The notes: generated from the sequence alone by a model not told the origin. DNA of 38,592 bases from Halobacteriales archaeon QS_8_69_73 (GCA_003022945.1 PXRZ01000024.1:1-38592); one strand, 5' to 3'; positions 1 through 10,750 are shown, numbered from the stretch's first letter. Translations and numbers: made by a program.

Positions 1-1
1 C

Positions 2-2278
2 CCCATCGCCCGCGTGACCGCGAAGGTGGCGATGGGCAAGCGGCTCCACGAGATAGACAACGAGATCACCGGCGAGACGACCGCCGCCTTCGAGCCCGCG
101 ATCGACTACGTCGTCACGAAGGTGCCGCGGTGGCCCAAGGACAAGTTCTCCGACGTCGAGTTCGAGCTCGGCCCGGCGATGAAGTCGACCGGCGAGGCGA
201 TGTCCATCGGCCGGACCTTCGAGGAGTCGCTGTTGAAGGCACTGCGCTCCTCGGAGTACGACCCCGCCGTCGACTGGACGACCGTCGACGACGAGGAACT
301 CGAGACGGAGTACCTCGAACGGCCGACGCCGGACCGCCCCTACGCGATGTTCGAAGCCTTCGACCGGGGCTACTCCGTCGACGAGGTCGTCCAGTCGACC
401 GGCATCTACGAGTGGTACGTCGAGCGGTTCGAGCGGATCGCCGACGCCGCCGGGGCCGCCCGTGAGGGCGACTTCCAGACGGCCGCCGACGTCGGCTTCA
501 CCAACCAGGAGGTCACCGCCATCGCCGGCGGGGAGTTCAACGACACCCACGCCTCCTGGATTCCCTCGGAGGCGGCCGACACGGACGACGATGGCCAGCG
601 CGTCGAGCCGGACGGCAGCGGCGTCACCGTCGGCGACGTCGAGGCCGACACCTCCCGGCGGACGTACAAGCAGGTCGACACCTGCGCCGGCGAGTTCCGC
701 GCCTCGACGCCGTACTACTACTCGGCGCGTGAGCCGCCCATCGGCCGCGGCGCCAGCGAGGTCCAGGTCGATCGGGACGTCGAGTCGGTCGTCGTCGTCG
801 GCGGCGGGCCCATCCGCATCGGCCAGGGCGTCGAGTTCGATTACTGTGCGGTCCACGCCGTCCGAGCGCTGCGGGAGGAAGGCATCGACGCCCACGTCGT
901 CAACAACAACCCGGAGACGGTGTCGACGGACTACGACACCTCCGACGGACTGTTCTTCGAGCCCATCACCGCCGAGGAGGTGGCCGACGTCGTCGCGGAG
1001 ACGGACGCCGACGGCGTGATGGTTCAGTTCGGCGGCCAGACCTCCGTCAACGTCGGCGGTCCCCTCGAGGACGAACTCCGGCGTCGCGACCTCGACTGCG
1101 AGATCATGGGCACGAACGTCGGGGCGATGGACCTCGCAGAGGACCGCGACCGGTTCAACGCCCTGATGGACGAATTGGGCATCGACCAGCCGGAAGGTGG
1201 CACCGCCACCAGCGAGGCCGAGGCGCTGGAACTGGCCCACGAGATCGGCTACCCCGTCCTGGTGCGGCCCTCCTACGTGTTGGGTGGCCGCGCGATGGAC
1301 GTCGTCTACTCCGACGCGGAGCTGCGGGAGTACATCGAGGAGGCCGTCCGGGTCGCCCCGGACAAGCCGATCCTCGTCGACGACTTCCTCGCCGACGCCG
1401 TCGAGCTGGACGTCGACGCGGTCGCCGATAGCGACGACGTCCTCATCGGCGGCATCATGGAGCACGTCGAGGCCGCCGGCATCCACTCCGGCGATTCGGC
1501 CTGCACGATCCCGCCGCGGTCGCTGTCGGCGGAGACGCTCGGGCGGGTCCGGGAGGTCACCCTCGAGATCGCCCGCGCGCTCGACACCGTCGGCCTGCTG
1601 AACGTCCAGTTGGCCGTCCGTGACGACGAGGTGTACGTTCTGGAGGCCAACCCGCGCTCCTCGCGGACGGTGCCGTTCGTCTCGAAAGCCACGGGCGTCC
1701 CGATCGCGAAGCTCGCGGCGAAGGTGATGGCCGGTCAGTCGCTGGACGAGCTCCGCGCCCACGAGCAGGTGCCGGAGCACGTCTCCGTCAAGGAGGTCGT
1801 CCTGCCGTTCGACCGCCTGCCCGGCTCGGACCCCCGCCTCGGCCCCGAGATGAAGTCCACCGGCGAGGTGATGGGCACCGCCCGCTCGTTCGGCAAGGCG
1901 TACCTGAAGGCCCAGGACTCGGTCGGCAAGCCCATCCCGACCGAGGGGACGGCCGTCGTCGACCTCGAGACCCTTCGGGGACTCTCCCGGAAGAACGAGG
2001 ACGTCTCCGACGTCCGGGAGGCCGCCGAGCGTCACTTCGAGGTCCGCGAGAAAGAGGAGTTCGAGGACCTGCCGGGGGCGCTGCGGGACGGCGAGGTCGA
2101 CGTCGTCCTCTCGCGGGACCGCGACGTCCTGGAGGTGGCCGTCGAGGAGACCATCACATACTTTTCGACGGTGCCGAGCGCCCGCGCCGCCCTCGAAGCC
2201 ATCGAGACGCAGGGCGAGCCGCTGGACGTGATAGCGCTGTCCGAGCGCCCGACCGAGCGGCGCAACTGGGGCGATTGA
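2..2278 (+). CDS. carB: Carbamoyl-phosphate synthase large subunit, 3' part
   Basis: The gene is cut by the left edge; the frame is open from base 2 and ends at TGA 2276-2278. CarB makes carbamoyl phosphate from bicarbonate, ammonia (passed from CarA glutaminase) and two ATP, for pyrimidine and arginine synthesis. The visible part starts at the end of the first ATP-grasp half (YPIAKVAAK-like start, then SFEPxIDYVVTK-like text), then holds the oligomerisation domain, the complete second ATP-grasp half (VVVVGGGPIRIGQGVEFDY, VMVQFGGQTSVN, PVLVRPSYVLGGRAM, LEANPRSSRTVPFVSKATG) and a short methylglyoxal-synthase-like regulatory domain. The amino third is outside the window. The short C-terminal domain looks intact. 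The stop codon lies inside the terminal tetranucleotide of a putative IS right end. CarA would be expected nearby but is not in view. Confidence 0.97.
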   Translation, partial: PIARVTAKVAMGKRLHEIDNEITGETTAAFEPAIDYVVTKVPRWPKDKFSDVEFELGPAMKSTGEAMSIGRTFEESLLKALRSSEYDPAVDWTTVDDEELETEYLERPTPDRPYAMFEAFDRGYSVDEVVQSTGIYEWYVERFERIADAAGAAREGDFQTAADVGFTNQEVTAIAGGEFNDTHASWIPSEAADTDDDGQRVEPDGSGVTVGDVEADTSRRTYKQVDTCAGEFRASTPYYYSAREPPIGRGASEVQVDRDVESVVVVGGGPIRIGQGVEFDYCAVHAVRALREEGIDAHVVNNNPETVSTDYDTSDGLFFEPITAEEVADVVAETDADGVMVQFGGQTSVNVGGPLEDELRRRDLDCEIMGTNVGAMDLAEDRDRFNALMDELGIDQPEGGTATSEAEALELAHEIGYPVLVRPSYVLGGRAMDVVYSDAELREYIEEAVRVAPDKPILVDDFLADAVELDVDAVADSDDVLIGGIMEHVEAAGIHSGDSACTIPPRSLSAETLGRVREVTLEIARALDTVGLLNVQLAVRDDEVYVLEANPRSSRTVPFVSKATGVPIAKLAAKVMAGQSLDELRAHEQVPEHVSVKEVVLPFDRLPGSDPRLGPEMKSTGEVMGTARSFGKAYLKAQDSVGKPIPTEGTAVVDLETLRGLSRKNEDVSDVREAAERHFEVREKEEFEDLPGALRDGEVDVVLSRDRDVLEVAVEETITYFSTVPSARAALEAIETQGEPLDVIALSERPTERRNWGD

Positions 2279-2640
2279 CATCCTCCCCGCGCTGAAGGGC
2301 GAGGATTCCCACGCCTGCACCGCACCGCGCTGGGTTGGGAGTTTCAGGTCCGTGGAGGGGCCGGGTCCTTGTCGGGGATTCAACCCATCGCGGAGCGGTC
2401 TCCACTGGCCATGTCAAGTGGCCGTTACTCCTATTCTCGAAACGACAGGTCCCGTCGTTTCCTCGGGGCTTGCGCCGTTCGTCGGCGAATTCGGAGGTAC
2501 CTGTGTCGCTACCGGTACCGACGTGTCCCGACGGGGGACCGTCGGGCGTCGGTCGGATGCATCCGAGTTTGTCCAATTGTCCCGGCATGGGCGCGGACGT
2601 GCCGCGTCGGATACATAAAGAACTGCGCGGAGGGCACCTA
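2275..2640 (-). mobile_element. Decayed TnpB (IS200/IS605, IS1341-type) right-end remnant
   Basis: Read on the minus strand, the segment has an open frame whose end (the stretch around TWPVETAPRWVES) resembles the low-complexity C-terminal tails of haloarchaeal TnpB proteins. It finishes in a hairpin (ATCCTCCCC at 2280-2288 pairing with GGGCGAGGAT at 2297-2306, one bulged C) followed by GTCAA. A GC hairpin ending close to TCAA is the usual right-end form of this family, as in IS608. No zinc-finger or RuvC motif of TnpB is present, so this would be a solo end without a working nuclease. The assignment rests on remembered family features and is not proven. The hairpin could also serve as the carB transcription terminator. 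Confidence 0.4.
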
Positions 2641-2683
2641 AGACCTCGCCTCGCACTGAAAGTAGACGATGACGGCGATTCGT

Positions 2684-2711
2684 CCTCGCCCTCAACGGCG
2701 GGGCTTTCTCG
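2684..2711 (-). repeat. Second GC hairpin resembling an IS1341-type end
   Basis: CCTCGCC (2684-2690) can pair with GGCGGGG (2697-2703) across the loop CTCAAC, followed by CTTTCTCG. On the minus strand it reads GAAAGCCCCGCCGTTGAGGG, a form common at haloarchaeal IS1341-type ends. It has the same orientation as the hairpin at the carB stop, so two nested or successive remnants are possible. No protein motif supports it. Confidence 0.3.
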
Positions 2712-2801
2712 CCTGCAATCACGTAACCCGCGACGTCCGCGGAATCGCCCGCCGAGTCTAAGGGCCCCGTTATGCTGCCCCCGCCACACGCTCCGACGAA
2801 G

Positions 2802-3089
2802 ATGACCGACGAGCCCCTCGGCGGCTCCCGTTCGCGCCCGAGCGACTCGGCCGGCTGGCGCTCGTCGCACAGCTTCCCGCCTTCGCCCACCTCGCTGCTG
2901 TTCGGGGACCTCGTCGACGGCACCGTCGCGGGTCTCGTCGTCTTCCTCCTTCTCCGGTACGTCCTGGCGTCGAGCGACGCCGGCGGCCACGGTCGCCTCG
3001 CGCGGCGCCCTCGCGGGCGGCGGACTGTACCCATCCGGAGCCGCGCGGCCCGTGCCGGGACGGCCGAATGGCGAATGGGAAGAACCTAA
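2802..3089 (+). CDS. Possible small membrane protein, unrecognised
   Basis: A 95-codon frame starts at ATG 2802 (MTDEPLGGSR) and ends at TAA 3087-3089. A TATA-like GTTATGC about 27 nt upstream would fit a leaderless mRNA. Codons end almost entirely in G or C through the middle of the frame, as in real genes here. One hydrophobic segment, around residues 38-55 (GTVAGLVVFLLLRYVLAS), could span the membrane. The C-terminal third is arginine-rich and unlike a normal acidic haloarchaeal protein, so it may follow a frameshift or be non-coding. No family is recognised. It lies 24 bp before the next membrane-protein gene on the same strand. Confidence 0.4.
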   Translation: MTDEPLGGSRSRPSDSAGWRSSHSFPPSPTSLLFGDLVDGTVAGLVVFLLLRYVLASSDAGGHGRLARRPRGRRTVPIRSRAARAGTAEWRMGRT

Positions 3090-3113
3090 CGCCGGGCTGT
3101 CGAACCGGGGTGC

Positions 3114-3482
3114 ATGAGCGACGAGACGGAGTCCGAGGAGGCGGCCGGCCAGCGGCGTGCGCTGCGGTTCGTCGGTTACGGCATCATGGTCGCCGGCGTC
3201 GCCGTGGTGGGAGCCGCGGCCCTCAGCACCGACCCCGGGCCGCTCGTCGTCTACGGGCTCCTCGGACTCGGCGTGGCCGTGTTCCTGCTGGAGGTCGTGG
3301 AGGGCGGCGCCTCGGGCGTTTCCGTGGGGCTGCTGCTCGGGTCGCTCGGCGGCTGGCTGTGGCCCCGGCTCGGCGATGGCAGCTACACCGTGCTGGGTGG
3401 GACGCTCGTCGTCGTCGGCGTCGTCAACGCCGTCGTCTCGCCGTACTTCCACGCGCTCGGCAAGCGACTGGCCGAGCGGTAG
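3114..3482 (+). CDS. Small multi-pass membrane protein, unknown function
   Basis: A 122-residue protein starts at ATG 3114 with a short acidic, soluble N-terminus (MSDETESEEAAGQ) followed by about four hydrophobic segments: roughly residues 18-38, 43-58, 63-80 and 90-108. A weak TATA-like AACCTAAC lies about 27 nt upstream. No catalytic motif is visible and I do not recognise a named family. It is on the same strand as rfcL, 48 bp ahead of it, but rfcL has its own TATA box, so the two need not be co-transcribed. Acidic residues and GC-ending codons support a real gene. Confidence 0.75.
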   Translation: MSDETESEEAAGQRRALRFVGYGIMVAGVAVVGAAALSTDPGPLVVYGLLGLGVAVFLLEVVEGGASGVSVGLLLGSLGGWLWPRLGDGSYTVLGGTLVVVGVVNAVVSPYFHALGKRLAER

Positions 3483-3501
3483 GTCGGCGGCTCCGCAACC
3501 A

Positions 3502-3509
3502 CTATATCC
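3502..3509 (+). promoter_or_regulatory. TATA box of rfcL
   Basis: CTATATCC is centred about 26 nt before the rfcL ATG at 3531, the spacing expected when transcription starts at or next to the start codon (leaderless mRNA). Confidence 0.6.
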
Positions 3510-3530
3510 GGCTCCCGCCAACGCGGTGTA

Positions 3531-4910
3531 ATGGCAGACTGGACGGAGACGTACCGCCCGACAACGCTGTCGGAGGTGCGGGGCAACAACAAGGCCCGGG
3601 ACGCCTTCGAGGAGTGGGCCGAGACGTGGGACGACCACGGCGACGCGGTCGTCCTCCACGGGTCGCCGGGGGTCGGCAAGACCTCCGCCGCCCACGCGCT
3701 GGCCAACGACATGGGGTGGCCCGTCCTGGAGATGAACGCCTCCGACGCCCGCACCAGCGACGAGATCGAGCGGTTCGCGGGTCGGGCGGCATCGAACGCG
3801 ACGCTGGGAAGCCGGCGCCAGCTCGTGATCCTCGACGAGGCCGACAACCTCCATCGGCACAAGGACCGCGGCGGCGCCGCCGCGATGACGCGGTTGGTCA
3901 AGGACGCCAGCCAGCCGGTCGTGCTCATCGCCAACGACTACTACGAGATGTCCGCCGGCCTGCGGGGCGCTTGCCGCGAGGTCGAGTTCCGGGACGTCTC
4001 CTCGCGCTCCATCGTGCCGGTGCTGCGGGACATCTGTCGTCGCGAGGACGTCACCTTCGAGGAGTCGGTGCTGGAGATCATCGCCGACCGCAACCGAGGG
4101 GACCTCCGCGGGGCCATCAAGGACCTCCAGTCCCGCGTGAAAAACGGCGCGGTGACCGCCGAGGCGACGGAGGGCCGGCGCGACAAAACCGAGGACATCT
4201 TCTCGGTTCTCGACGCCGTCCTGAAGGAAGAGCCCGCCGAGGCGGCGCTGCGGACCACCTACGACGCCGACGAGACGCCCGACGACCTCCTGCAGTGGGT
4301 CGAGGGGCTGGGGCGGGTCCGGGCGACGCAGAACTACAGCTACTGGCGGTACGCGACGGACAACCTCGCGGCCGGCGTGGCGGCGACCCGCCGCTCGGAG
4401 CGCGGCGGCTGGACCCGCTACGGCGGAGCGCCGTACCGCTCCTCGCGGGACGCGACCCGCGACTACGTCGCCGAGCGCGTCGCCCAGCGGGCCGGCGTCT
4501 CGACGGCCACCGCCCGTCGAGAACTCATGCCGTACCTCGCGGCGATGACCCACCACTGCAAGAACCGCGAGTTGACGATCCGGATGGCCACCCGCTACGA
4601 CCTCGAGGCCGAACATGTCGCCTTCGTTACCGGCTCCGGCAAGACGACCAACAAGGTCCAAGGCATCGTCGAGGAGGCCGAACGCCGCAGCGAGGAGGCG
4701 GCCGTCGAGGGCTCCCGCGGGGCGTTCGCCGCCGTCGAGGAGGGTGTCGACGCCGACGCCGGCGACGGGTCGGACGCAGACGTCGACGCCAGCGACGCTG
4801 AGGCCGGTGCCGACGTCGACGGGGAGGGCGCCGGCGACGCCAACGACGCCGAGGAGGCCGATGAGCCCAACGCAGCCGACGACCAGGCCGGGCTCTCGGA
4901 GTTCATGTAG
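3531..4910 (+). CDS. rfcL: Replication factor C large subunit (clamp loader)
   Basis: A 459-residue AAA+ ATPase that, with RfcS, opens and loads the PCNA sliding clamp on primed DNA. Residues 1-20 (WTETYRPTTLSEVRGN) carry the RFC box. Walker A is GSPGVGKTS at 44-52 and Walker B is LVILDEAD at 98-105. Sensor text (VVLIANDYYE) and the GDLRGAIKDLQ helix of the lid follow. The C-terminal 70 or so residues are an acidic low-complexity tail of Asp, Ala and Glu. The last eight residues, QAGLSEFM, fit a PCNA-interacting (PIP) box with Q, L and F in the right places. The start is fixed by the TATA box 26 nt upstream. The stop at 4908-4910 directly abuts the stop of the convergent permease gene. Confidence 0.95.
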   Translation: MADWTETYRPTTLSEVRGNNKARDAFEEWAETWDDHGDAVVLHGSPGVGKTSAAHALANDMGWPVLEMNASDARTSDEIERFAGRAASNATLGSRRQLVILDEADNLHRHKDRGGAAAMTRLVKDASQPVVLIANDYYEMSAGLRGACREVEFRDVSSRSIVPVLRDICRREDVTFEESVLEIIADRNRGDLRGAIKDLQSRVKNGAVTAEATEGRRDKTEDIFSVLDAVLKEEPAEAALRTTYDADETPDDLLQWVEGLGRVRATQNYSYWRYATDNLAAGVAATRRSERGGWTRYGGAPYRSSRDATRDYVAERVAQRAGVSTATARRELMPYLAAMTHHCKNRELTIRMATRYDLEAEHVAFVTGSGKTTNKVQGIVEEAERRSEEAAVEGSRGAFAAVEEGVDADAGDGSDADVDASDAEAGADVDGEGAGDANDAEEADEPNAADDQAGLSEFM

Positions 4911-5826
4911 TCAGTCGCGTCCGTCGGTGCCGACGCCCGGGACGGCGACGCGGGCCTCGACCCGGTTCATCACGAGCGATAGCGTCAGCACCAGCCCGAG
5001 GTACAGCAGCGCCACCCACAGGTAGATGTCGAGCACGCGGAAGCTGTCGTTGGCGATGCTGCTGGCCCGCCGGAACAGCTCCGGGACGGTGATGAACGCC
5101 GCAAGCGAGGAGTACTTCACCAGGTAGATGAGCTCGTTCGTCCAGCCGGGGATGGCGTAGCGGGGCGGCGGCCAGCTGTCCGGCGTCGACCGACTCCAGC
5201 GCCGAGCGGATGTACTCCGCCTGATAGGCGCTGCTGTTGATCGTGAACCCGACGACGGCTACCCAGACGGCCGCCCGGGGGAGTGGGCCGCCGATGCCGG
5301 GGAGACTCCGGACCGGGCCGGACAGCGAGAGGCCGTAGTAGACGACGAACAGCTGTGCGAGCAGCGGCGTGCCGCGGATGAGTTCCGTGTACCCCAGCGC
5401 CACCCCCCGGAGCGGCCGCCCGCCGTACGTGCGGGCGACCGCGAGCGGAACGGCGATGACGAGTCCGAGTAGAATCGAGAGGACGGTCAGAAACACCGTC
5501 AGCCGGGCGCCGGTCGCCAGCGCCGGCATCGACCGCGCGCCGAAGGCGAGGAACTCGAGGGTACCGGCCCACAAATCTACGGCCGCCGCGGCCGGCCCGT
5601 CGAGTCCTCCGGCGACCCCGTGTGCCCGGGTGGCGGCGGCCTCGAGCGGCGCCGGCGGGACGAACGGCTCCCGGTCGCTGGTGTTGACGCCGGGCGCGAG
5701 GATCCGGTCGGTGACCCACCGGGCGAGCAGCCATAGCCAGAACAGCCCTCCGAGGCCGGCGGCCAGCAGTCGGCGGATCCCCGGGAGGTCGTCGACGCCG
5801 ATGTCGCGGCTCGTCCGGGTGCTCAT
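4911..5826 (-). pseudogene. Amino-acid ABC permease with deletion and frame change
   Basis: This is the last gene of the transporter operon. The frame from ATG 5826 codes for a HisM/GlnP-type permease up to about base 5165, with membrane segments around residues 20-36, 108-130 and 151-168 and the text ELIRGTPLLAQLFVVYYGL. After ALESVDAGQLAAA the good reading moves to another frame that resumes at YAIPGWTNEL and runs to TGA 4911-4913. About 20 residues normally lie between these blocks. They form the EAA loop (consensus EAAxxxGx9LP) that docks on the ATPase, and they are absent. Either a deletion of roughly 60-65 bp made the gene non-functional, or the assembly lost bases here. The ATG overlaps the TGA of the ATPase gene (ATGA), showing tight translational coupling. 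Confidence 0.75.
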
Positions 5827-6551
5827 GCGTCCAGCCGGCCGAGGAACTGGTCGGTACGCTTTCTCTCCGGCCGCTCGAACAGCCGGTCGGGCGGCCCCCG
5901 CTCGACGACCCGTCCGCCGTCGAGGAAGGTGAGAGTGTCGGCGACCGACCGGGCGAACCCCATCTCGTGGGTGACCACCAGCATCGTCATGCCGTCGTCG
6001 GCGAGGTCCTGCATCACCTCGAGCACCTCGCCGATGAGCTCGGGGTCGAGCGCGCTCGTCGGCTCGTCGAACAGCAGGAGTTCGGGCTCCATCGCCAGCG
6101 CGCGAGCGATGCCGACCCGCTGTTTCTGGCCACCGGACAGTTCGGCGGGATAGGAGTCGGCCTGATCGGCCAGTCCCACCCGCGCGAGGTTCGACTCGGC
6201 GGCCTCGCGGGCCTCGGCCTTCGACATCCCCCGGACCTGGCGGAGCCCGAGGGTGACGTTGCCCAGCGCCGTCCGGTGGGCGAAGAGGTTGACCCCCTGG
6301 AACACCATCCCGACGCGCCGCCGCAGGCTGTCGACGTCCATGCCGTGGACGGAGTCGCCGTCGAGGTAGATGTCACCGTCGTCGATCTCGGTGAGCCGGT
6401 TGACACACCGCAGCAGCGTCGACTTGCCGCTGCCGCTCGGGCCGACCACCACCTCGACGTCGGTCCGGTCCATCCCGAAGCCGACGCCCTCGAGCACCTC
6501 CTCGTCGCCGAAGGCCTTGTAGACGCCGTCGAACTCGAGCAGTCGGCTCAT
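5823..6551 (-). CDS. Polar amino-acid ABC transporter ATP-binding protein
   Basis: A 242-residue ABC ATPase of the GlnQ/HisP type that would power uptake of a polar amino acid with the two neighbouring permeases. Visible motifs: Walker A GPSGSGKST at 37-45, Q-loop VFQGVNLF near 83-90, signature LSGGQKQRV at 138-146, Walker B LLLFDEPTSALDPE near 158-171, and switch histidine in VVTHEMGFA. All catalytic residues are present. The ATG at 6551 overlaps the TGA of the upstream permease, and its own TGA overlaps the ATG of the downstream permease, so the three are one coupled operon. Which amino acid is carried cannot be read from the sequence. Confidence 0.93.
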   Translation of the reverse strand: MSRLLEFDGVYKAFGDEEVLEGVGFGMDRTDVEVVVGPSGSGKSTLLRCVNRLTEIDDGDIYLDGDSVHGMDVDSLRRRVGMVFQGVNLFAHRTALGNVTLGLRQVRGMSKAEAREAAESNLARVGLADQADSYPAELSGGQKQRVGIARALAMEPELLLFDEPTSALDPELIGEVLEVMQDLADDGMTMLVVTHEMGFARSVADTLTFLDGGRVVERGPPDRLFERPERKRTDQFLGRLDA

Positions 6552-7285
6552 GTTGACTCCTCCGGGATCGCGTACCGCCGTTCGACGAGATCGAGCGTCC
6601 GGTTCGTCGCGAAGGTGAGCACGAAGTAGACGGCGCTGATGACGAAGACGACCTCGACGACCGCCGACTGGCCGGGCTGGAGGAACAGCTGCCGGCCCTG
6701 GAACAGCAGCTCGCCCAGCCCGATGGCGATGGCGATGCTCGTGTCCTTCAGGACGATGGTGAACTCGTTCTGGAAGCCCGGAATCGAGCGCCGCAGCGCC
6801 TGCGGCAGCACGACGTGCCGGACGGCCTGGAACGTCGAGAGGTTGATCGCTCGAGCGGCCTCCATCTGCCCCTCGTCGATGCTCCGGATGGCGCCGCGGA
6901 ACACCTGCGACTGGTAAGCGGCGCTGCGGAGTCCGAGCGCCGTCGTCGCCGCCAGCAGCGCCCGGCCGTTGACGTCGAACCGCGGGACCAGCAGCCACCC
7001 GCCCAGCGGGAGTCCGCCGAGGTCGGGCCACGGCGCCCCGAAGAAGAACAGCACGATGAGCACGACGATGGGCGTCCCGCGCAGCAGGACGCCCGCCCCG
7101 CGGACGACCGACCGGAGCGGACCGGCGCCGTACACCTCGACCGCGCCGGCCGGAAAGCCCGCCAGAAAGCCGAGCAGGAGACTCCCGACCGTCAGCAGGA
7201 CCGTCACGTACAGCCCCTGTGCGAGCACCGGCCAGTTCCCGAGGACGAAGGCCCAATCGCCGGGCTGAAGCGGTACGGACTCCAT
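6548..7285 (-). CDS. Polar amino-acid ABC transporter permease
   Basis: A 245-residue HisM/GlnP-type permease with hydrophobic segments near residues 20-45, 72-83, 108-125, 175-195 and 208-228. The ATPase-docking EAA loop is intact at residues 142-165 (EAARAINLSTF, then LPQALR), in clear contrast to the sister permease in the same operon. RGTPIVVLIVLFFFG is the usual conserved segment of the family. The gene follows the binding-protein gene by 9 bp and overlaps the ATPase start by ATGA. A working transporter could use this permease as a homodimer if the second is dead; that is inference. Confidence 0.92.
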   Translation of the reverse strand: MESVPLQPGDWAFVLGNWPVLAQGLYVTVLLTVGSLLLGFLAGFPAGAVEVYGAGPLRSVVRGAGVLLRGTPIVVLIVLFFFGAPWPDLGGLPLGGWLLVPRFDVNGRALLAATTALGLRSAAYQSQVFRGAIRSIDEGQMEAARAINLSTFQAVRHVVLPQALRRSIPGFQNEFTIVLKDTSIAIAIGLGELLFQGRQLFLQPGQSAVVEVVFVISAVYFVLTFATNRTLDLVERRYAIPEEST

Positions 7286-7294
7286 CGCGGCGGG

Positions 7295-8137
7295 TTACCG
7301 CTGGGCGAAGTTCTCCGCGACCGGGACGTCGATGATGACGGCGTCGATGTTGCCGCTCTCGAGGTCGTTCACCGCCAGCTCGTAGTTGCCGTAGACTCGC
7401 TTGTCGTCCTCCGAGATGATGCTGTCCTCGACGAGCATGTCGACCTGGCCCTCGCCGGTGGTCCCGCTCTGTGCGCCGACGACCTGTCCCTCGAAGTCCT
7501 CGCGGCCTTCCGGTTCGAAGTCACCCCCGGAGGCGACTAGCACCGCCTGATTGGCCTCGTAGTAGGGGTCCGAGAAGTCGATCTGCTCGTCGCGGTCGTC
7601 GGTGATGGTCATCGCCGCCGCGATGAGGTCGATGTTGCCGTCCTGCAGCGCGGGGATGAGGCTGTCGAACTCGAAGGTCTCGAAGCCGCCGAACTCGTAG
7701 TCGGTGCGGGCTAGCACCGCCTCCGTCAGCTCGACGTCGAAGCCGACCAGCTCGCCGCCCTCGTTGAACTCGAACGGCGCGAAGCCAGAGGCGGTCCCGG
7801 CGACGACCGTCCCCGCCCCGGTGCCGCCGTCGGCGCCCTCGGTGACGTCGCCGGCGTCGTCGCCGGAGCCGAAGTACTCCTCGATGAGCGCGTCGTAGGT
7901 GCCGTCCTCCTCGACGGCCGACAGCCCCTCGTTCACCGCCGTCTGGACGTCGCCGGCGTCCTCACGGAGCCCGAGGCCGTATTCCTCGCCGGTCTCGATG
8001 GTGAAGGCGACCTCGACGCCGCCCTCGCCGCTGCCGCCGTTACCGTTGCCCGTACAGCCGGCGACGGCCGCCGTCGTCCCCGCGACCCCGACCGTCTTCA
8101 GGTACGCCCGACGGTCCAAGCCGTAGCTGCGTGTCAT
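7295..8137 (-). CDS. Amino-acid-binding lipoprotein, apparently circularly permuted
   Basis: A 280-residue extracellular binding protein (SBP family 3) of the operon. ATG 8137 gives a Tat signal with DRRAYLK at 8-14 and lipobox cysteine 28 (VAGC). The normal N-terminal start of the fold (GTVVAGTASGFAPFEF) only appears at residue 109. Before it, residues 41-90 (VEVAFTIETGEEYGLGLRED, ending in DGTYDALIEEYFG) match what is usually the C-terminal end of such proteins, where the chain returns to lobe 1. The protein instead stops at AVIIDVPVAENFAQR, just where that end should begin. A Gly/Asp-rich linker (91-108) joins the two. A circular permutation, or a tandem dimer that lost its two outer halves, explains this. 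Either could fold, because the natural termini are close together in this fold. Confidence 0.88.
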   Translation of the reverse strand: MTRSYGLDRRAYLKTVGVAGTTAAVAGCTGNGNGGSGEGGVEVAFTIETGEEYGLGLREDAGDVQTAVNEGLSAVEEDGTYDALIEEYFGSGDDAGDVTEGADGGTGAGTVVAGTASGFAPFEFNEGGELVGFDVELTEAVLARTDYEFGGFETFEFDSLIPALQDGNIDLIAAAMTITDDRDEQIDFSDPYYEANQAVLVASGGDFEPEGREDFEGQVVGAQSGTTGEGQVDMLVEDSIISEDDKRVYGNYELAVNDLESGNIDAVIIDVPVAENFAQR

Positions 8138-8351
8138 ACCCGTGTCGTCGGGTGAACCCCGTTTGAAGCTTTCGACACGCAGCACCCGAATACCGCAGAA
8201 TGGAACGGCTCGAGGCGTCCTCCGACCGTTCACCCACCGTCGGACGCCGGCACCGAACGAACGGAGGATTTCCCGGCCGTCGGCCCGCGGCCGACCACCC
8301 CTCGCCGTCCTGTGCGTCGACGACGATGCCGGCACTCGCGTTCGCGGTCGA

Positions 8352-10610
<2,259 letters not shown>

Positions 10611-10633
10611 ACCGCATCACCGTCCAGCGGCCT

Positions 10634-10641
10634 CAAAAAGC
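10634..10641 (-). promoter_or_regulatory. TATA-like box of the malic enzyme gene
   Basis: GCTTTTTG on the minus strand is centred about 27 nt before ATG 10610, consistent with a leaderless transcript. Confidence 0.5.
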
Positions 10642-10721
10642 TACCCACCGGCACGACGGCGACGCTCGTGCCCGCCCGCGGTCGACGGGTCGGCGGCGCC
10701 GCGTCGACCGGTTCCGCGGGG

Positions 10722-10728
10722 TATAAAA
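10722..10728 (+). promoter_or_regulatory. TATA box of the ctaA-like gene
   Basis: TATAAAA, the clearest TATA box of the window, is centred 26 nt before ATG 10751. It excludes the upstream GTG at 10733 as the start. Confidence 0.7.
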
Positions 10729-10750
10729 TCCCGTGGTCCCGACCGTCGGT

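Noticed and set aside
2154-4661. 835-codon open frame on the minus strand
   Set aside because: It runs antisense to rfcL and the small membrane protein, is rich in Arg, Gly and Pro and has no domain. Only its last part, near 2275-2640, looks like real gene debris.
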